The notes beneath the pieces are model-generated. The model worked only from the letters and a program-made list of their open reading frames with translations, did not search any database and was not told the origin of the DNA. From Haliscomenobacter sp. (GTDB lineage Bacteria > Bacteroidota > Bacteroidia > Chitinophagales > Saprospiraceae), in the NCBI GenBank assembly GCA_016713275.1, contig JADJPL010000001.1:842677-906676 (forward strand): a DNA stretch of 64,000 nucleotides, read 5' to 3'. Positions 40,401 to 47,798 of this stretch are shown piece after piece (the first letter of the stretch is position 1; every line of letters begins with the position of its first letter). The translations under genes and the position numbers were made by a program.

Positions 40401-41449
40401 GCCGGTGCCTGATCCTGGAAACGGCCAACCGGTTCCATCAGGAGGAACGCCTGCCTACCCAGGGCAACCGCAGGCATTTCGACCTGCGCTCCGCGCCGAA
40501 TGTGAGCCGCGAGGATGTCAACAACGACGGGCTTCCGGACCCCGACACCGAAAACCCAGGAACTGGCTATGGCTGGTTCCCAGGGTATGCGATCGATGTG
40601 GAAACCGGACAACGCCTGAATATCCTCTTTGGCGAAAACTCCGTCTACGGTGGGTTGGGCGATCCCCGGTTGGACAACGGCCGGGATATGATGTTCAACC
40701 CCTCCTCCATCCTTTCGCTGGGGTCGTCGGAAAACGGAGACCTGTTGCCCTACGTGGCCGGCGGCCAGCATTTTATCTACGTGACCAAACAGGGGTACGA
40801 CGGATGCAAGAACCTGGAATCCAGCTTCCGAGGGCCCTCTCTGTCCAAGCTGCGCGGGGTGCGGGAGATCACTTGGGCCGGTTTGCTGATGCTCCGCCCG
40901 GGGGCTCAGCTCAAGTCTTATAAAGATGGGCTGATCCCTTCCGACGTCGCCATCAAACTGCGGGTGAAAAACCCGTATTCGGTGAAGAAAACCGACTCCG
41001 GAACCCAAAATGGTTATCCCGTGTACCGGTTTATGATCGAAGGCAAACAAGCCTCTGCGTTGGATGCTCCCGGGATAAACGAGGCGCTAAACCAAATTAA
41101 AGTAGTTCCTAACCCCTATTACGGCTTCTCCGATTACGAGGTGTCCCAGTTTACCACCACGGTGAAGATCACCAACCTGCCAGCACAATGCGTGGTGACG
41201 ATCTATACGCTCGACGGCAAGTTTGTACGGCAGTACCGGAGAGACGAAACGGGGCTGATCCCGCGCGGCAATAACCGGGCCATCGAACAGCAACAAATCA
41301 CGCCCGATCTGGAATGGGACCTCAAAAACGCCAAAGGGATTCCGGTGGCCGGAGGGGTATACCTGATCCACGTCAAAGCCGATGGCCTCGGAGAACGGAC
41401 CATCAAGTGGTTTGGAATTAACCGGAAGTTTGATCCGTCGGGGCTGTAG
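37466..41449 (+). CDS. Very large secreted protein with T9SS-like C-terminus
   Basis: A 1327-residue exported protein. The signal peptide is MTRVFLFLCVLWSGPAHG (second methionine at 37478 is an alternative start). The mature part contains many aromatic and acidic segments, calcium-loop-like DQDGDGVYNPDKGDFP near residue 215 and NNDGLPDPDTENPG near residue 1020, and several cysteines. The C-terminus (VVPNPYYGFSDYE, VTIYTLDGKFVRQYRR, PVAGGVYLIHVKADG) has the FlgD/T9SS sorting fold but ends in an extra WFGINRKFDPSGL. It lies between a TonB-dependent receptor and a PorV-like gene, so export or surface attachment by the type IX system is likely. Function unknown. Confidence 0.8.
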   Translation: MRLHMTRVFLFLCVLWSGPAHGYINPEWAKRPRPTSVQPRFRADCDNAIAQVDQAINNVRARLTTGGDVWWNGTDGRYIVPKVPAGIPEVSSIYSGAVWLGGVDPAGNLKVAAQTFGRSGGTFDYYPGPLNPESGRTSQDICAKWDRFFVVKGESVQEHLRNWQKAKREGVAYNPKDIPRDIKGWPARGNQFFFEVHRFELPNTSQGLAGFWDQDGDGVYNPDKGDFPVIEIRGCTDKPQFPDEMIFWIYNDAGGTHAESRGDAIQMEVQVQAFSYATNDEINDMTFQRYKLINRAVESIDSTFFAVWVDPDLGCSTDDYVGCDTTRSLAYIYNEDALDGQTGCACPGGVNTYCDEVPLLGVDYFRGPLDENGEEIGMSSFTYYNHAGVGGPPPGTTDPSTAQEYYNYLSGSWRDGTPFTYGNDAYQETSFPLRYAFTERPNDINGWSMCSAGLPFGDRRTIQASGPFRLDPGAVNELIVGVVWVADQIYPCPDISKLLEADDIAQALFDNCFELTDGPDAPDIDFLELDREIVAIFTNDTLTSNNAYEAYAERGLQVPAGEVDSLYRFEGYKLYQLTSSQVSVADLENPDKSRLVYQVDVRNGVSKIFNWKTVDNPTGLDYFVPELKAEGQNQGIQHTFRITEDQFAEGDRRLVNHKKYYFLAVAYAYNNYKPFDPKVNVGQRKPYLEGRRNIGDGVNPFYTVIPRPVTDRKLNASFGEGVVVTRIEGGGTGNNFLDMEPAIRLAIMNGTFKGEITYRPGRSPLQVKIINPLDVKDGVFELRITDKDLSDSELDDAPVRWELRNLTDFREQVIFSEQTLDKLNEQIIKRYGFSITLGQTEDTGDRADATNGAIGYEEEYLSAGGAPWFYGINDGLEPGFLDFDQQVFDFIVPTRPCKTDGSPDPQDLDPNFPLSQMGQGYFVPYVLANYCNFEASRFSKYITPAWTDITGNNVALGTMRLQDLNNVDIILTSDKKYWSRCLILETANRFHQEERLPTQGNRRHFDLRSAPNVSREDVNNDGLPDPDTENPGTGYGWFPGYAIDVETGQRLNILFGENSVYGGLGDPRLDNGRDMMFNPSSILSLGSSENGDLLPYVAGGQHFIYVTKQGYDGCKNLESSFRGPSLSKLRGVREITWAGLLMLRPGAQLKSYKDGLIPSDVAIKLRVKNPYSVKKTDSGTQNGYPVYRFMIEGKQASALDAPGINEALNQIKVVPNPYYGFSDYEVSQFTTTVKITNLPAQCVVTIYTLDGKFVRQYRRDETGLIPRGNNRAIEQQQITPDLEWDLKNAKGIPVAGGVYLIHVKADGLGERTIKWFGINRKFDPSGL

Positions 41450-41452
41450 GGG

Positions 41453-41535
41453 CGTGGTTAGTGGGTGGTTAGTGGTTAGTGGTTGGTAAGGGCAATGGCT
41501 TGTCCCCCTTTGGAGGGGGTCGGGGGGAGGACAGG
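41453..41535 (+). repeat. GTGGTTA tandem and G/C-rich palindrome after the secreted-protein gene
   Basis: GTGGTTA-type 7-mers run from 41455 to about 41487. A box CCCCCTTTGGAGGGGGTCGGGG at about 41506-41527 follows (the half of the G/C-rich box family). G-rich on the sense strand of the preceding gene. Confidence 0.75.
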
Positions 41536-41561
41536 CAAAGATAGGTAGGTTGAGTGGGAGG

Positions 41562-41743
41562 CGCCGGTCGGGGGACCGGCGGATAGTTCCGCTAGGAATC
41601 TGAGGATTCCTGCGAACAGGTTGGAATCTGGGGATTCCTGCGAACAGGTTGGTAGTTCCGCTAGGAATCTGAGGATTCCTGCGAACAGGTTGGAATCTGA
41701 GGGTTCCTGCGAACAGGGGAATCTGAGGGGTTCCTGCGAACAG
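41562..41743 (+). repeat. Composite hairpin plus tandem 28-bp repeat
   Basis: A perfect hairpin CGCCGGTC / GACCGGCG at 41562-41581, then GGATAGTTCCGC. Five copies of GGAATCTGAGGATTCCTGCGAACAGG follow, spaced 26-41 bases apart (starts near 41595, 41623, 41664, 41692, 41717). Each unit carries the small palindrome GGAATC / GATTCC. Together with the preceding array this fills the 380-base gap before the PorV-like gene. A diverged copy lies in opposite orientation at 62574-62640. Confidence 0.8.
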
Positions 41744-41829
41744 GTGGAACGGTACGAGTACGGGTTTGGCAGGGTTCGAGTTTAAGGTTCAAAATGGAAC
41801 CGGGATTGGTAAAAAGTAAAGCGATAGCT

Positions 41830-42879
41830 ATGAATATAAAGAAGCCATTTTATGTGTTGGCTTGTTGTCTGATGGTTTCGGGAGCGGCGTATGGGGGCAA
41901 CCCCGACCGGCAGGGCGAAGCGGGCGCGTATGAGCTATTGATGAACCCCTGGGCCCGCAGTGCGGGGCTGCACTCGATGAGTACGGCGATGGTGCGGGGG
42001 GTAGAAGCCATGCAACTCAATATCGCCGGGTTGGGCCGGGTGAACAAGATGGAGATCGGTTTTGGGCACAGCTTGTACCTGCAGGGTACGGGCATCCGGC
42101 TGAATGCGGCGGGGCTGAGTCAGCGGGTTGGGAAAAGCGGTGCGTTTGGCATTCATCTGATGGCGGTGGATTTTGGCGATATTCCCATTACCACCAACAA
42201 CCAGCCGGAGGGTACGGGCGCCACGTTTTCCCCCAATTTCTTCAACCTCGGCCTGGGGTATTCCCACATGTTTGAAAACCGCGTTTCTGTTGGTATTTTG
42301 GTCCGGGCCGTTTCGGAATCCCTGTCCAATGTCACGGCGTTTGGGTTTGCGATTGACGCGGGCGTCCAGTACGTGACCGGCCCCAGCGACAACTTCAAAT
42401 TCGGGATCAGTTTGCGCAATGTGGGCACGCCGATGACCTACCGCGGGGAGGCGCTGTCGGTGCAGCGCCCGAGTCCCAACGGCGGTTCGTATCAGCTGAC
42501 CCTCGATCAGCGCGGCGCCAAGTTCGAACTCCCGTCCCTGCTGAATATCGGGCTCTCCCAGGACCTCTATTTTGGAAGCTATCACCGGCTGACGGTGCTC
42601 GGCAATTTTGCTTCGAATTCGTTTTCGCGCGACCAGCTCGGCGCCGGCGTAGAATATGCGCTCCGCGAAATCTTCATGCTTCGCGCTGGTTACAACTACG
42701 AGCTCGGCGTGTCGACTGCTGCCGAAGCCCCTGTTTATTCCGGAATCAGCGCCGGAGCGACCCTGGAGATGCCGTTTTCCAAAGATCAGAAGGAAAGCCG
42801 GTTATCGATCGATTACGCCTTCCGGGCTACGAAAGTCTGGAGCGGCACCCATAATTTTTCCCTCCGGATCGGACTTTGA
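41830..42879 (+). CDS. PorV/PorQ family outer-membrane protein
   Basis: A 349-residue FadL-like barrel of the PorV/PorQ group, T9SS components that shuttle or anchor substrates at the cell surface. The signal peptide ends in GAAYG. The family N-terminus is AYELLMNPWARSAGLHSMSTAMVRGVEAMQLNIAGLG (seen in pieces), with barrel strands to the final NFSLRIGL. The ATG at 41830 starts the signal peptide; an upstream in-frame ATG adds 12 residues. As neighbour of the large secreted protein it may be a dedicated partner rather than the main PorV. Confidence 0.85.
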   Translation: MNIKKPFYVLACCLMVSGAAYGGNPDRQGEAGAYELLMNPWARSAGLHSMSTAMVRGVEAMQLNIAGLGRVNKMEIGFGHSLYLQGTGIRLNAAGLSQRVGKSGAFGIHLMAVDFGDIPITTNNQPEGTGATFSPNFFNLGLGYSHMFENRVSVGILVRAVSESLSNVTAFGFAIDAGVQYVTGPSDNFKFGISLRNVGTPMTYRGEALSVQRPSPNGGSYQLTLDQRGAKFELPSLLNIGLSQDLYFGSYHRLTVLGNFASNSFSRDQLGAGVEYALREIFMLRAGYNYELGVSTAAEAPVYSGISAGATLEMPFSKDQKESRLSIDYAFRATKVWSGTHNFSLRIGL

Positions 42880-42962
42880 TCCGCAGCAAATTTCCGGAAG
42901 AACGCTTCCGGCGCTTGATTTTTAGAAAATAATTTCGGATATTTGTTCTACTAAACGACGAA

Positions 42963-43005
42963 TGAACGTTTTCACAAATGCGATGTGAAAGCGTTCATTG
43001 TTTTT
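42963..43005 (+). terminator. Intrinsic terminator after the PorV-like gene
   Basis: A 14 bp stem TGAACGTTTTCACA / TGTGAAAGCGTTCA (one G-T pair) with a seven-base loop, followed by TTGTTTTT. The remaining sequence to 43261 shows no gene; it holds small inverted repeats such as CCCGG/CCGGG but nothing I can name. Confidence 0.75.
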
Positions 43006-43261
43006 AGCGCATTCGGGGCTGCTTTAAAGCGCGCCCGCTTATTCGGTATGGGCTGCCCGGTAATCGCCGGGCACAAATGGCCGGAGGGAGCGCGCGGAAG
43101 TATGAACATACCTCCGTCATTGCCAGGCTTGCGGGCTTTTGCCCCGGCTTGACTGATTTCCAAGGAAGAGAAGGGTCCGGGAAAAAAACCGGTTGGCGGT
43201 CACGCCTACCGGAATAGATGGTTTTCTCCGGACGGTTTGTTGATAGTAAAAAAAATTGGTT

Positions 43262-43735
43262 ATGTCTGCGATTCATTACATGACTCGTGAAGGGTACGAG
43301 AGGCTGAAGTCGGATTTGGAGGAAATGAAAACCAGAGGCAGGGCAGAAGCCGCCCGCGCCATCGGGGAAGCGCGCGAAAAAGGAGACTTGTCGGAAAATG
43401 CCGAATACGATGCGGCCAAAGAAGCGCAAGGGATGCTTGAGCTGCGCATTAACGAGCTGGAAAAGCAGCTTTCCGGCGCCCGGGTATTGGACGCTTCCAG
43501 CGTGGATACCTCCCAGGTGACGGTCCTGGCCAAGGTAACTATTGTAAATATCAAGAACAAAGCGAAAGTGACCTACCAGTTGGTTTCGGAGTCGGAAGCC
43601 GACCTGAAATCCAAGCGGATTTCCGTCAACTCGCCCATGGGCCAGGGGCTTTTGGGCAAAAAGGTGGGCGAAATCGCCGAGGTGAATACCCCGAATGGAA
43701 CGATGCAGTTTCAAGTGCTTGAAATCGGCGTCTGA
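43262..43735 (+). CDS. greA: Transcription elongation factor GreA
   Basis: GreA stimulates transcript cleavage by backtracked RNA polymerase. The 157-residue protein has the N-terminal coiled coil ending in KGDLSENAEYDAAKEAQG, with the acidic DLSENAEYDAAK tip, and the C-terminal FKBP-like domain ending in MGQGLLGKKVGEIAEVNTPNG. The ATG at 43262 is preferred to a TTG two codons earlier. A HIT gene follows after 20 bases. Confidence 0.95.
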   Translation: MSAIHYMTREGYERLKSDLEEMKTRGRAEAARAIGEAREKGDLSENAEYDAAKEAQGMLELRINELEKQLSGARVLDASSVDTSQVTVLAKVTIVNIKNKAKVTYQLVSESEADLKSKRISVNSPMGQGLLGKKVGEIAEVNTPNGTMQFQVLEIGV

Positions 43736-43755
43736 GGCTTTCTAATCCGTTTACC

Positions 43756-44147
43756 ATGCCCACTATTTTTTCCCGAATCGTCCGTGGCGAGATTCCTTGC
43801 TACAAAGTGGCGGAGAACGACGAGTTCTTTGCTTTCCTCGACATTCGCCCTCAGGCGAAGGGCCATACGCTTGTCATTCCCAAAGAGGAGATCGATTATC
43901 TTTTCGACCTTCCCCTGCTCAATTGGGCAGGATTATGGAGTTTGCTCAACACGTAGCCCGCGCCATCCGGGAAGTCGTACCTTGCGAGCGCATTGGCGTA
44001 GCGGTGATCGGCCTGGAAGTGCCGCATGCCCATATCCATCTGGTTCCCCTCAACAGCATGAACGATATCAGCTTTGCCAAGGCGCCCCTGAGCTTTCCGG
44101 CGGAGGAAATGCAGGCGCTGGCTGCGGCCATAGCGGCCCGGATCTAG
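43756..44147 (+). pseudogene. HIT family protein, frameshifted
   Basis: A histidine-triad nucleotide-binding protein of about 130 residues. The N-terminal part (PTIFSRIVRGEIPCYKVAEND, HTLVIPKEEIDYLFDLP) is in one frame to about 43918. The rest (QLGRIMEFAQHVARAIRE, GLEVPHAHIHLVPL with the HxHxH triad) is in the next. Adding one C to the CCCC run near 43914-43917 joins them as FDLPPAQLGRIM. All catalytic residues are present in the joined product, so a consensus error is likelier than decay. Confidence 0.85.
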
Positions 44148-44161
44148 CGGAGGCTGTTATT

Positions 44162-44719
44162 TTACGCGGCCTGGATTTTCCCGGAGAAAGGCGTCCCATC
44201 CTTTTTGGAAGCCAGCCCGGCGAGCGGATTGGCGGATTGGTAATGGTGGCACACGGCGGTGGCGAGGGCGTCGGTGGCGTCGAGGTATTCGGTGGTGATC
44301 GGTACGCCCAGGATGCGCTCCAGCATAGCCGCCACTTGCTCTTTGGCGGCGTTCCCGTTGCCAGTGATGGCTCGCTTGATCGTTTTTGGGGAATATTCCG
44401 TTACCTCCAGCCCTTTGGTGATGGCTGCGGCGATGGCTACGCCCTGGGCCCGGCCCAGTTTGAGCATCGACTGTGGGTTTTTTCCGTAGAATGGCGCTTC
44501 AATCGCCATGGCCTGAGGCTGGTGGAAGTCGATGATCCCCTGCAACCGCTCGAAAATCCGGCGGAGCCGTTCGGGGTGGCTCTCGAATTGGTGCAGTTTG
44601 ATGACCCCAATCTCCAGAGCGTGCAGCGTTTTGTTTTCCACACTCAGGACGGCAAATCCAAGGATGTTGGTTCCGGGATCTACGCCCAGAATGCGATTGG
44701 TTTTCAATTTTTCTGTCAA
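44162..44719 (-). CDS. ruvC: Holliday junction resolvase RuvC
   Basis: RuvC cuts four-way junctions after RuvAB migration. The 185-residue protein has the RNase H fold catalytic acids: D in GVDPGTNILGFA near residue 14, E in IEAPFYGKNPQS near residue 74, and the C-terminal DATDALATAVCH pair near residue 145. It is convergent with the HIT gene and divergent from the flippase-like gene. Confidence 0.96.
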   Translation of the reverse strand: MTEKLKTNRILGVDPGTNILGFAVLSVENKTLHALEIGVIKLHQFESHPERLRRIFERLQGIIDFHQPQAMAIEAPFYGKNPQSMLKLGRAQGVAIAAAITKGLEVTEYSPKTIKRAITGNGNAAKEQVAAMLERILGVPITTEYLDATDALATAVCHHYQSANPLAGLASKKDGTPFSGKIQAA

Positions 44720-44785
44720 AGCCGCTGCATTTCCGCTAAAGTAAAACTATTTTTACGGGAGTTCAAACTTTTAAAACGCTTTGTT

Positions 44786-45784
44786 TTGCGTTTCAAACTA
44801 AACCTTCCATTTTCCGGGACGTCATTTTCTGCGGGTTTCTGGTGGAAAACGCTTTTGGGCGCGCTGCTGCTTTGGCTGCTGATGCGGCAGATCTTTGGCA
44901 GCCGGGAAGCGAAAATGACGCTGGATGCCCTGCATGGGCAGCGATTCCAGCCCAACTGGCTTTGGCTGGGAATCGCTTCGGCGCTCATGCCGTTGAACTG
45001 GCACCTGGAGGTGCTCAAATGGCGGAATTTTCTGCCCAGGGAAAGGCGGCCTCCGGTGGCGCATAGCTGGAAAGCCATTTTAGGCGGCATCGCCTGGTCT
45101 TTCCTCACCCCCAACCGGAGCGGAGAGTACGCCGGCAGGGTGCTCAGCGCAGGAAAACAGGAGCGGTGGAACGCCGTATATGCCGCGGTGGCGGGCGCGT
45201 ACTGCCAATTCCTCGTGCTTACCGGCCTGGGTATTCCGGCGTTTGCGCTTTTCGGCGCCTATCGCGGCAACGCGGAATGGCAGGGCTGGCGCGGTTTTAT
45301 CGGAATGGGCCTCGTGCTGCTGGCTTTCCTGTTAGCTGCCGGTCTTTTTATCCAACCCATCCTCGGTTTTTTGATCCGCAAGGCGCGAAATCCCTTTTGG
45401 AGAAAATGGCTGGCCAAAGCGGAACCCTTGCGCGCGTTTACCCGCAGGCAGCTGACTGCCGGATTGGCGCTGGCGACCCTGAGGTATCTCGTGTACATGT
45501 TCCAATACGTGGCCATGCTCCGCTTTTCCGGTATCGTTCTCGACCCGGGGAAAGCCTTTGCCGGCGTGGGTACGATCTATCTGGTTCAAACCGGACTGCC
45601 CCTTCCTCCTGCTCTCGGGTTCCTGGCGCGCGGAGAAATCGCCCTCCTGGTTTGGCAAACCTGGCCGGTGAACGCGGTGCAGGTCCTGGTGGCAACCTAC
45701 GGTCTTTTTGTAATAAATCTCGCCCTCCCGGCGTTAGTGGGAGTACTGTGGATGCTTCGAAAAGAGGCCCCCAAGGCGAGATGA
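44786..45784 (+). CDS. Lysylphosphatidylglycerol synthase/flippase-like membrane protein
   Basis: An integral membrane protein of about 330 residues with six to eight hydrophobic helices and the family pattern SWKAILGGIAWSFLTPNRSGEYAGRVL, QFLVLTGLGIPAF and LPLPPALGFLARGEIALLVW. It resembles the UPF0104/lysylphosphatidylglycerol synthase transmembrane family. The start is uncertain. No ATG precedes the first helix, so I used the TTG at 44786; an ATG inside the first helix would truncate it. The stop overlaps an ATG (ATGA) in the next gene's frame. Confidence 0.7.
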   Translation: MRFKLNLPFSGTSFSAGFWWKTLLGALLLWLLMRQIFGSREAKMTLDALHGQRFQPNWLWLGIASALMPLNWHLEVLKWRNFLPRERRPPVAHSWKAILGGIAWSFLTPNRSGEYAGRVLSAGKQERWNAVYAAVAGAYCQFLVLTGLGIPAFALFGAYRGNAEWQGWRGFIGMGLVLLAFLLAAGLFIQPILGFLIRKARNPFWRKWLAKAEPLRAFTRRQLTAGLALATLRYLVYMFQYVAMLRFSGIVLDPGKAFAGVGTIYLVQTGLPLPPALGFLARGEIALLVWQTWPVNAVQVLVATYGLFVINLALPALVGVLWMLRKEAPKAR

Positions 45785-45816
45785 TTTCTGTCCATTCAAA
45801 ACCATTGGTCTACCGC

Positions 45817-46728
45817 ATGAGAAAAACTACTTTCCGGCTTTCGGTGCTGGTACTCTCCGCTTTTTGCCTGATGGCCTTCCGGGGCTCCGATTCCGCTCCG
45901 GCCCACTCCGCCATCTCCGGCGCAGACGCCGTCCAGGAGGCTTCTGCCGCCCAATGTTCCATCTCCAATAACACCTTCCTCTCCGGGGAAGAGCTGGTGT
46001 ATAAGATTTATTATAACTGGAACTTCGTCTGGATGTCTGCCGGCGAACTCGTGTTCCGCGTGCGCGACCTTGGCGACCGCTACCACATTACCGCGCATGG
46101 CAGCACCTACAAGTCGTACGACTGGTTTTACAAGGTGCGGGACAAATACGAGGTCTACCTCGACAAAGCCACCCTTCTGCCAGTGGCTTCTTCCAGGGAA
46201 GTGGCTGAAGGGAAATACCGGCTGATCGACAAGCTGACCTTCGACCGGGCTAACAACAAAGTGATCTCCCAGCGGGGAAAGACTAAAGAAGACCTCGAAA
46301 CCGCCGAGTATGGCGTCGACCCCTGCGTGCACGACGTTTTGTCGATCATCTATTATACCCGCAATGTGGACGTAGACCAGCTGAGTGTGGGTACCGCTAT
46401 TCCCATCAAGATCTTTATCGATAAAAAAACCTGGCCCTTGCGCGTGCGCTACCTCGGCAAGGTAGCCGACAAGCGCATCCATAAACTCGGCAAGTTCAAA
46501 GCGATCCTCATGAGCCCCGACGTGATCAAAGGATATATCTTCAAAGACGAAAACAAGCTCAAGATCTGGGCCTCCGACGATAAAAACCGCCTGCCCCTGA
46601 TGATCGAATCCCCCATCTCCGTTGGGTCCGTCAAAGCGATTCTCAAAAGCTATAATGGAATCAAATACCCCCTGACCGCGCAGCTCTCCAAAAACAGTAA
46701 GGAGGTCGACGCGGAGTTGCCGGAGTAA
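45817..46728 (+). CDS. Exported DUF3108-family protein
   Basis: A protein of about 303 residues starting with a signal peptide (MRKTTFRLSVLVLSAFCLMA). The body has the DUF3108 pattern: FLSGEELVYKIYYNWNFVWMSAGEL, YDWFYKVRDKYEVYLDKATLLPV, and VDPCVHDVLSIIYYTRN. The family is periplasmic and of unknown function. An in-frame ATG at 45781 overlaps the stop of the flippase-like gene as ATGA and may be the real, coupled start; the ATG at 45817 gives a better signal peptide. Confidence 0.8.
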   Translation: MRKTTFRLSVLVLSAFCLMAFRGSDSAPAHSAISGADAVQEASAAQCSISNNTFLSGEELVYKIYYNWNFVWMSAGELVFRVRDLGDRYHITAHGSTYKSYDWFYKVRDKYEVYLDKATLLPVASSREVAEGKYRLIDKLTFDRANNKVISQRGKTKEDLETAEYGVDPCVHDVLSIIYYTRNVDVDQLSVGTAIPIKIFIDKKTWPLRVRYLGKVADKRIHKLGKFKAILMSPDVIKGYIFKDENKLKIWASDDKNRLPLMIESPISVGSVKAILKSYNGIKYPLTAQLSKNSKEVDAELPE

Positions 46729-46790
46729 AAGTTGCGAAGTTTCGTAGTTGCGAGGTTGCGAAGTAGGTTACTTCGTAACCTAGTTACTTA
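46729..46790. repeat. GAAGTTGCG-type tandem between two convergent genes
   Basis: Units GAAGTTGCGA / GAGGTTGCGA follow the plus-strand stop. Complementary units TTCGTAACTT face the minus-strand DUF4230 stop, so the array is G-rich in the sense of each flanking gene. It runs into the last codons of the DUF4230 gene. Confidence 0.75.
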
Positions 46791-47415
46791 GTTGCTTCGT
46801 AACTTCACTACTTTTTACCGGCTCCTGGAAACGATCCATCTGAACCTTCCATCCGGCGCTTTCGGCAATGAAACGGATGAGTTCCAGCATCTCGATGCCT
46901 TGTTCTTTGGCTTTGGGGAGCAGGTCGCTTTGGCGGGCTTTTTCTTCGATGAAGGATTTGGCGTTTTTGTTGATTTTATTGTAGTCCGTTTCGCTGAACG
47001 CATTGAAGGCGCCTTCGGAAATATCGTAGTAGTCGAGCTGGTGGTCGATGGAAATAATCTGGGGCGTATCCGGGATATTGCGGATAATGATCAGGTTTTG
47101 GTCTGGCTGCACGTCGAACGCCAGGCCGCTGAGGTCATACCCGGCGGATACTTTGGCCTTCACCCGGAGGATGGCTTTCTTTCGGAAGATCCACCAATCG
47201 TAGGCATAAAAGTCCTTGTAGTTGTAGAGTTCGGAAAAATACCCCTCTACCGTCACTAGCTTGGCGACCGTCTGGATCTTTTCCAGGAGCACGGTGGCGT
47301 CTTCTTCGGTCTTTACCTTTTCCTTTTTTTGGTACATCGAACGGGCAATCCAAAACCCGAGGACGAACAGGCCGGCGAGGGCGAGGAGCGTAATGAATGG
47401 GCGGAGGAAGCGCAT
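46780..47415 (-). CDS. DUF4230 family membrane-anchored protein
   Basis: A 211-residue protein with one N-terminal helix (FITLLALAGLFVLGFWIA) and a soluble domain typical of DUF4230: TVAKLVTVEGYFSELYNYKD, RVKAKVSAGYDLSGLAFDV, and IRNIPDTPQIISIDHQLDYYDI. Family function is unknown. The last residues (EVTKQLSN) are encoded by the adjoining TTCGTAACTT repeat, so the original C-terminus was probably altered by the repeat. Confidence 0.85.
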   Translation of the reverse strand: MRFLRPFITLLALAGLFVLGFWIARSMYQKKEKVKTEEDATVLLEKIQTVAKLVTVEGYFSELYNYKDFYAYDWWIFRKKAILRVKAKVSAGYDLSGLAFDVQPDQNLIIIRNIPDTPQIISIDHQLDYYDISEGAFNAFSETDYNKINKNAKSFIEEKARQSDLLPKAKEQGIEMLELIRFIAESAGWKVQMDRFQEPVKSSEVTKQLSN

Positions 47416-47545
47416 AGGTTAGTGGTTGGTGGTTGGTGGTTAGTGGTTAGTGGTTAGTGGTTAGTGGTTAGTGGTTAGTGGTTGGTGGTTAGGGAGTAGG
47501 GAGTAGGGAGCAGGGAGGGAGCAGAGAGTAGGGAGTAGGGGGGGT
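47416..47545 (-). repeat. CCACTAA and CCCTACT tandem repeats upstream of the DUF4230 gene
   Basis: On the minus strand, C-rich units CTAACCAC (to 47480) and CTCCCTACT (47500-47541) sit immediately before the ATG. With the palindromic element at 47697 they fill the 383-base gap up to the DegT-like gene; no other gene is visible. Confidence 0.8.
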
Positions 47546-47696
47546 TAATCGTCTTTGTTGCGGTCGGAGGAGATTTGGATGGGTTGGCGAAATGGTTGCC
47601 ATGGCCGATGTTTTGGTTGCTATAAAGGTAAGGGATTAAGGAGTAAACTTTCGGAATTTAAGTCAAATAAAGCGCAGGGTAGGGTCCGTTGCCGCG

Positions 47697-47780
47697 CTAC
47701 TGGACATTTTGGGAACGAGACCTTCCAGGTTTCGCAAACCTGGAAGGTCTGGGTGCCAGGAAAACGAAAATGTCCAGTAG
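47697..47780. repeat. Nested palindromic element, copy 2
   Basis: 84 bp bounded by perfect 14 bp inverted repeats CTACTGGACATTTT / AAAATGTCCAGTAG. Inside is a perfect 15 bp hairpin AGACCTTCCAGGTTT / AAACCTGGAAGGTCT with a three-base loop (47718-47750). The inner and outer parts match copy 1 at 33616. Confidence 0.85.
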
Positions 47781-47798
47781 GGTGGTCCGTTGCAATCG

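Noticed and set aside
41595..41743. CRISPR array
   Set aside because: Units are directly tandem with irregular spacing and no unique spacers; no cas genes in the window.
43784..44720. N-terminal 330-residue extension of the flippase-like protein
   Set aside because: It crosses the HIT and ruvC genes in a non-coding frame.
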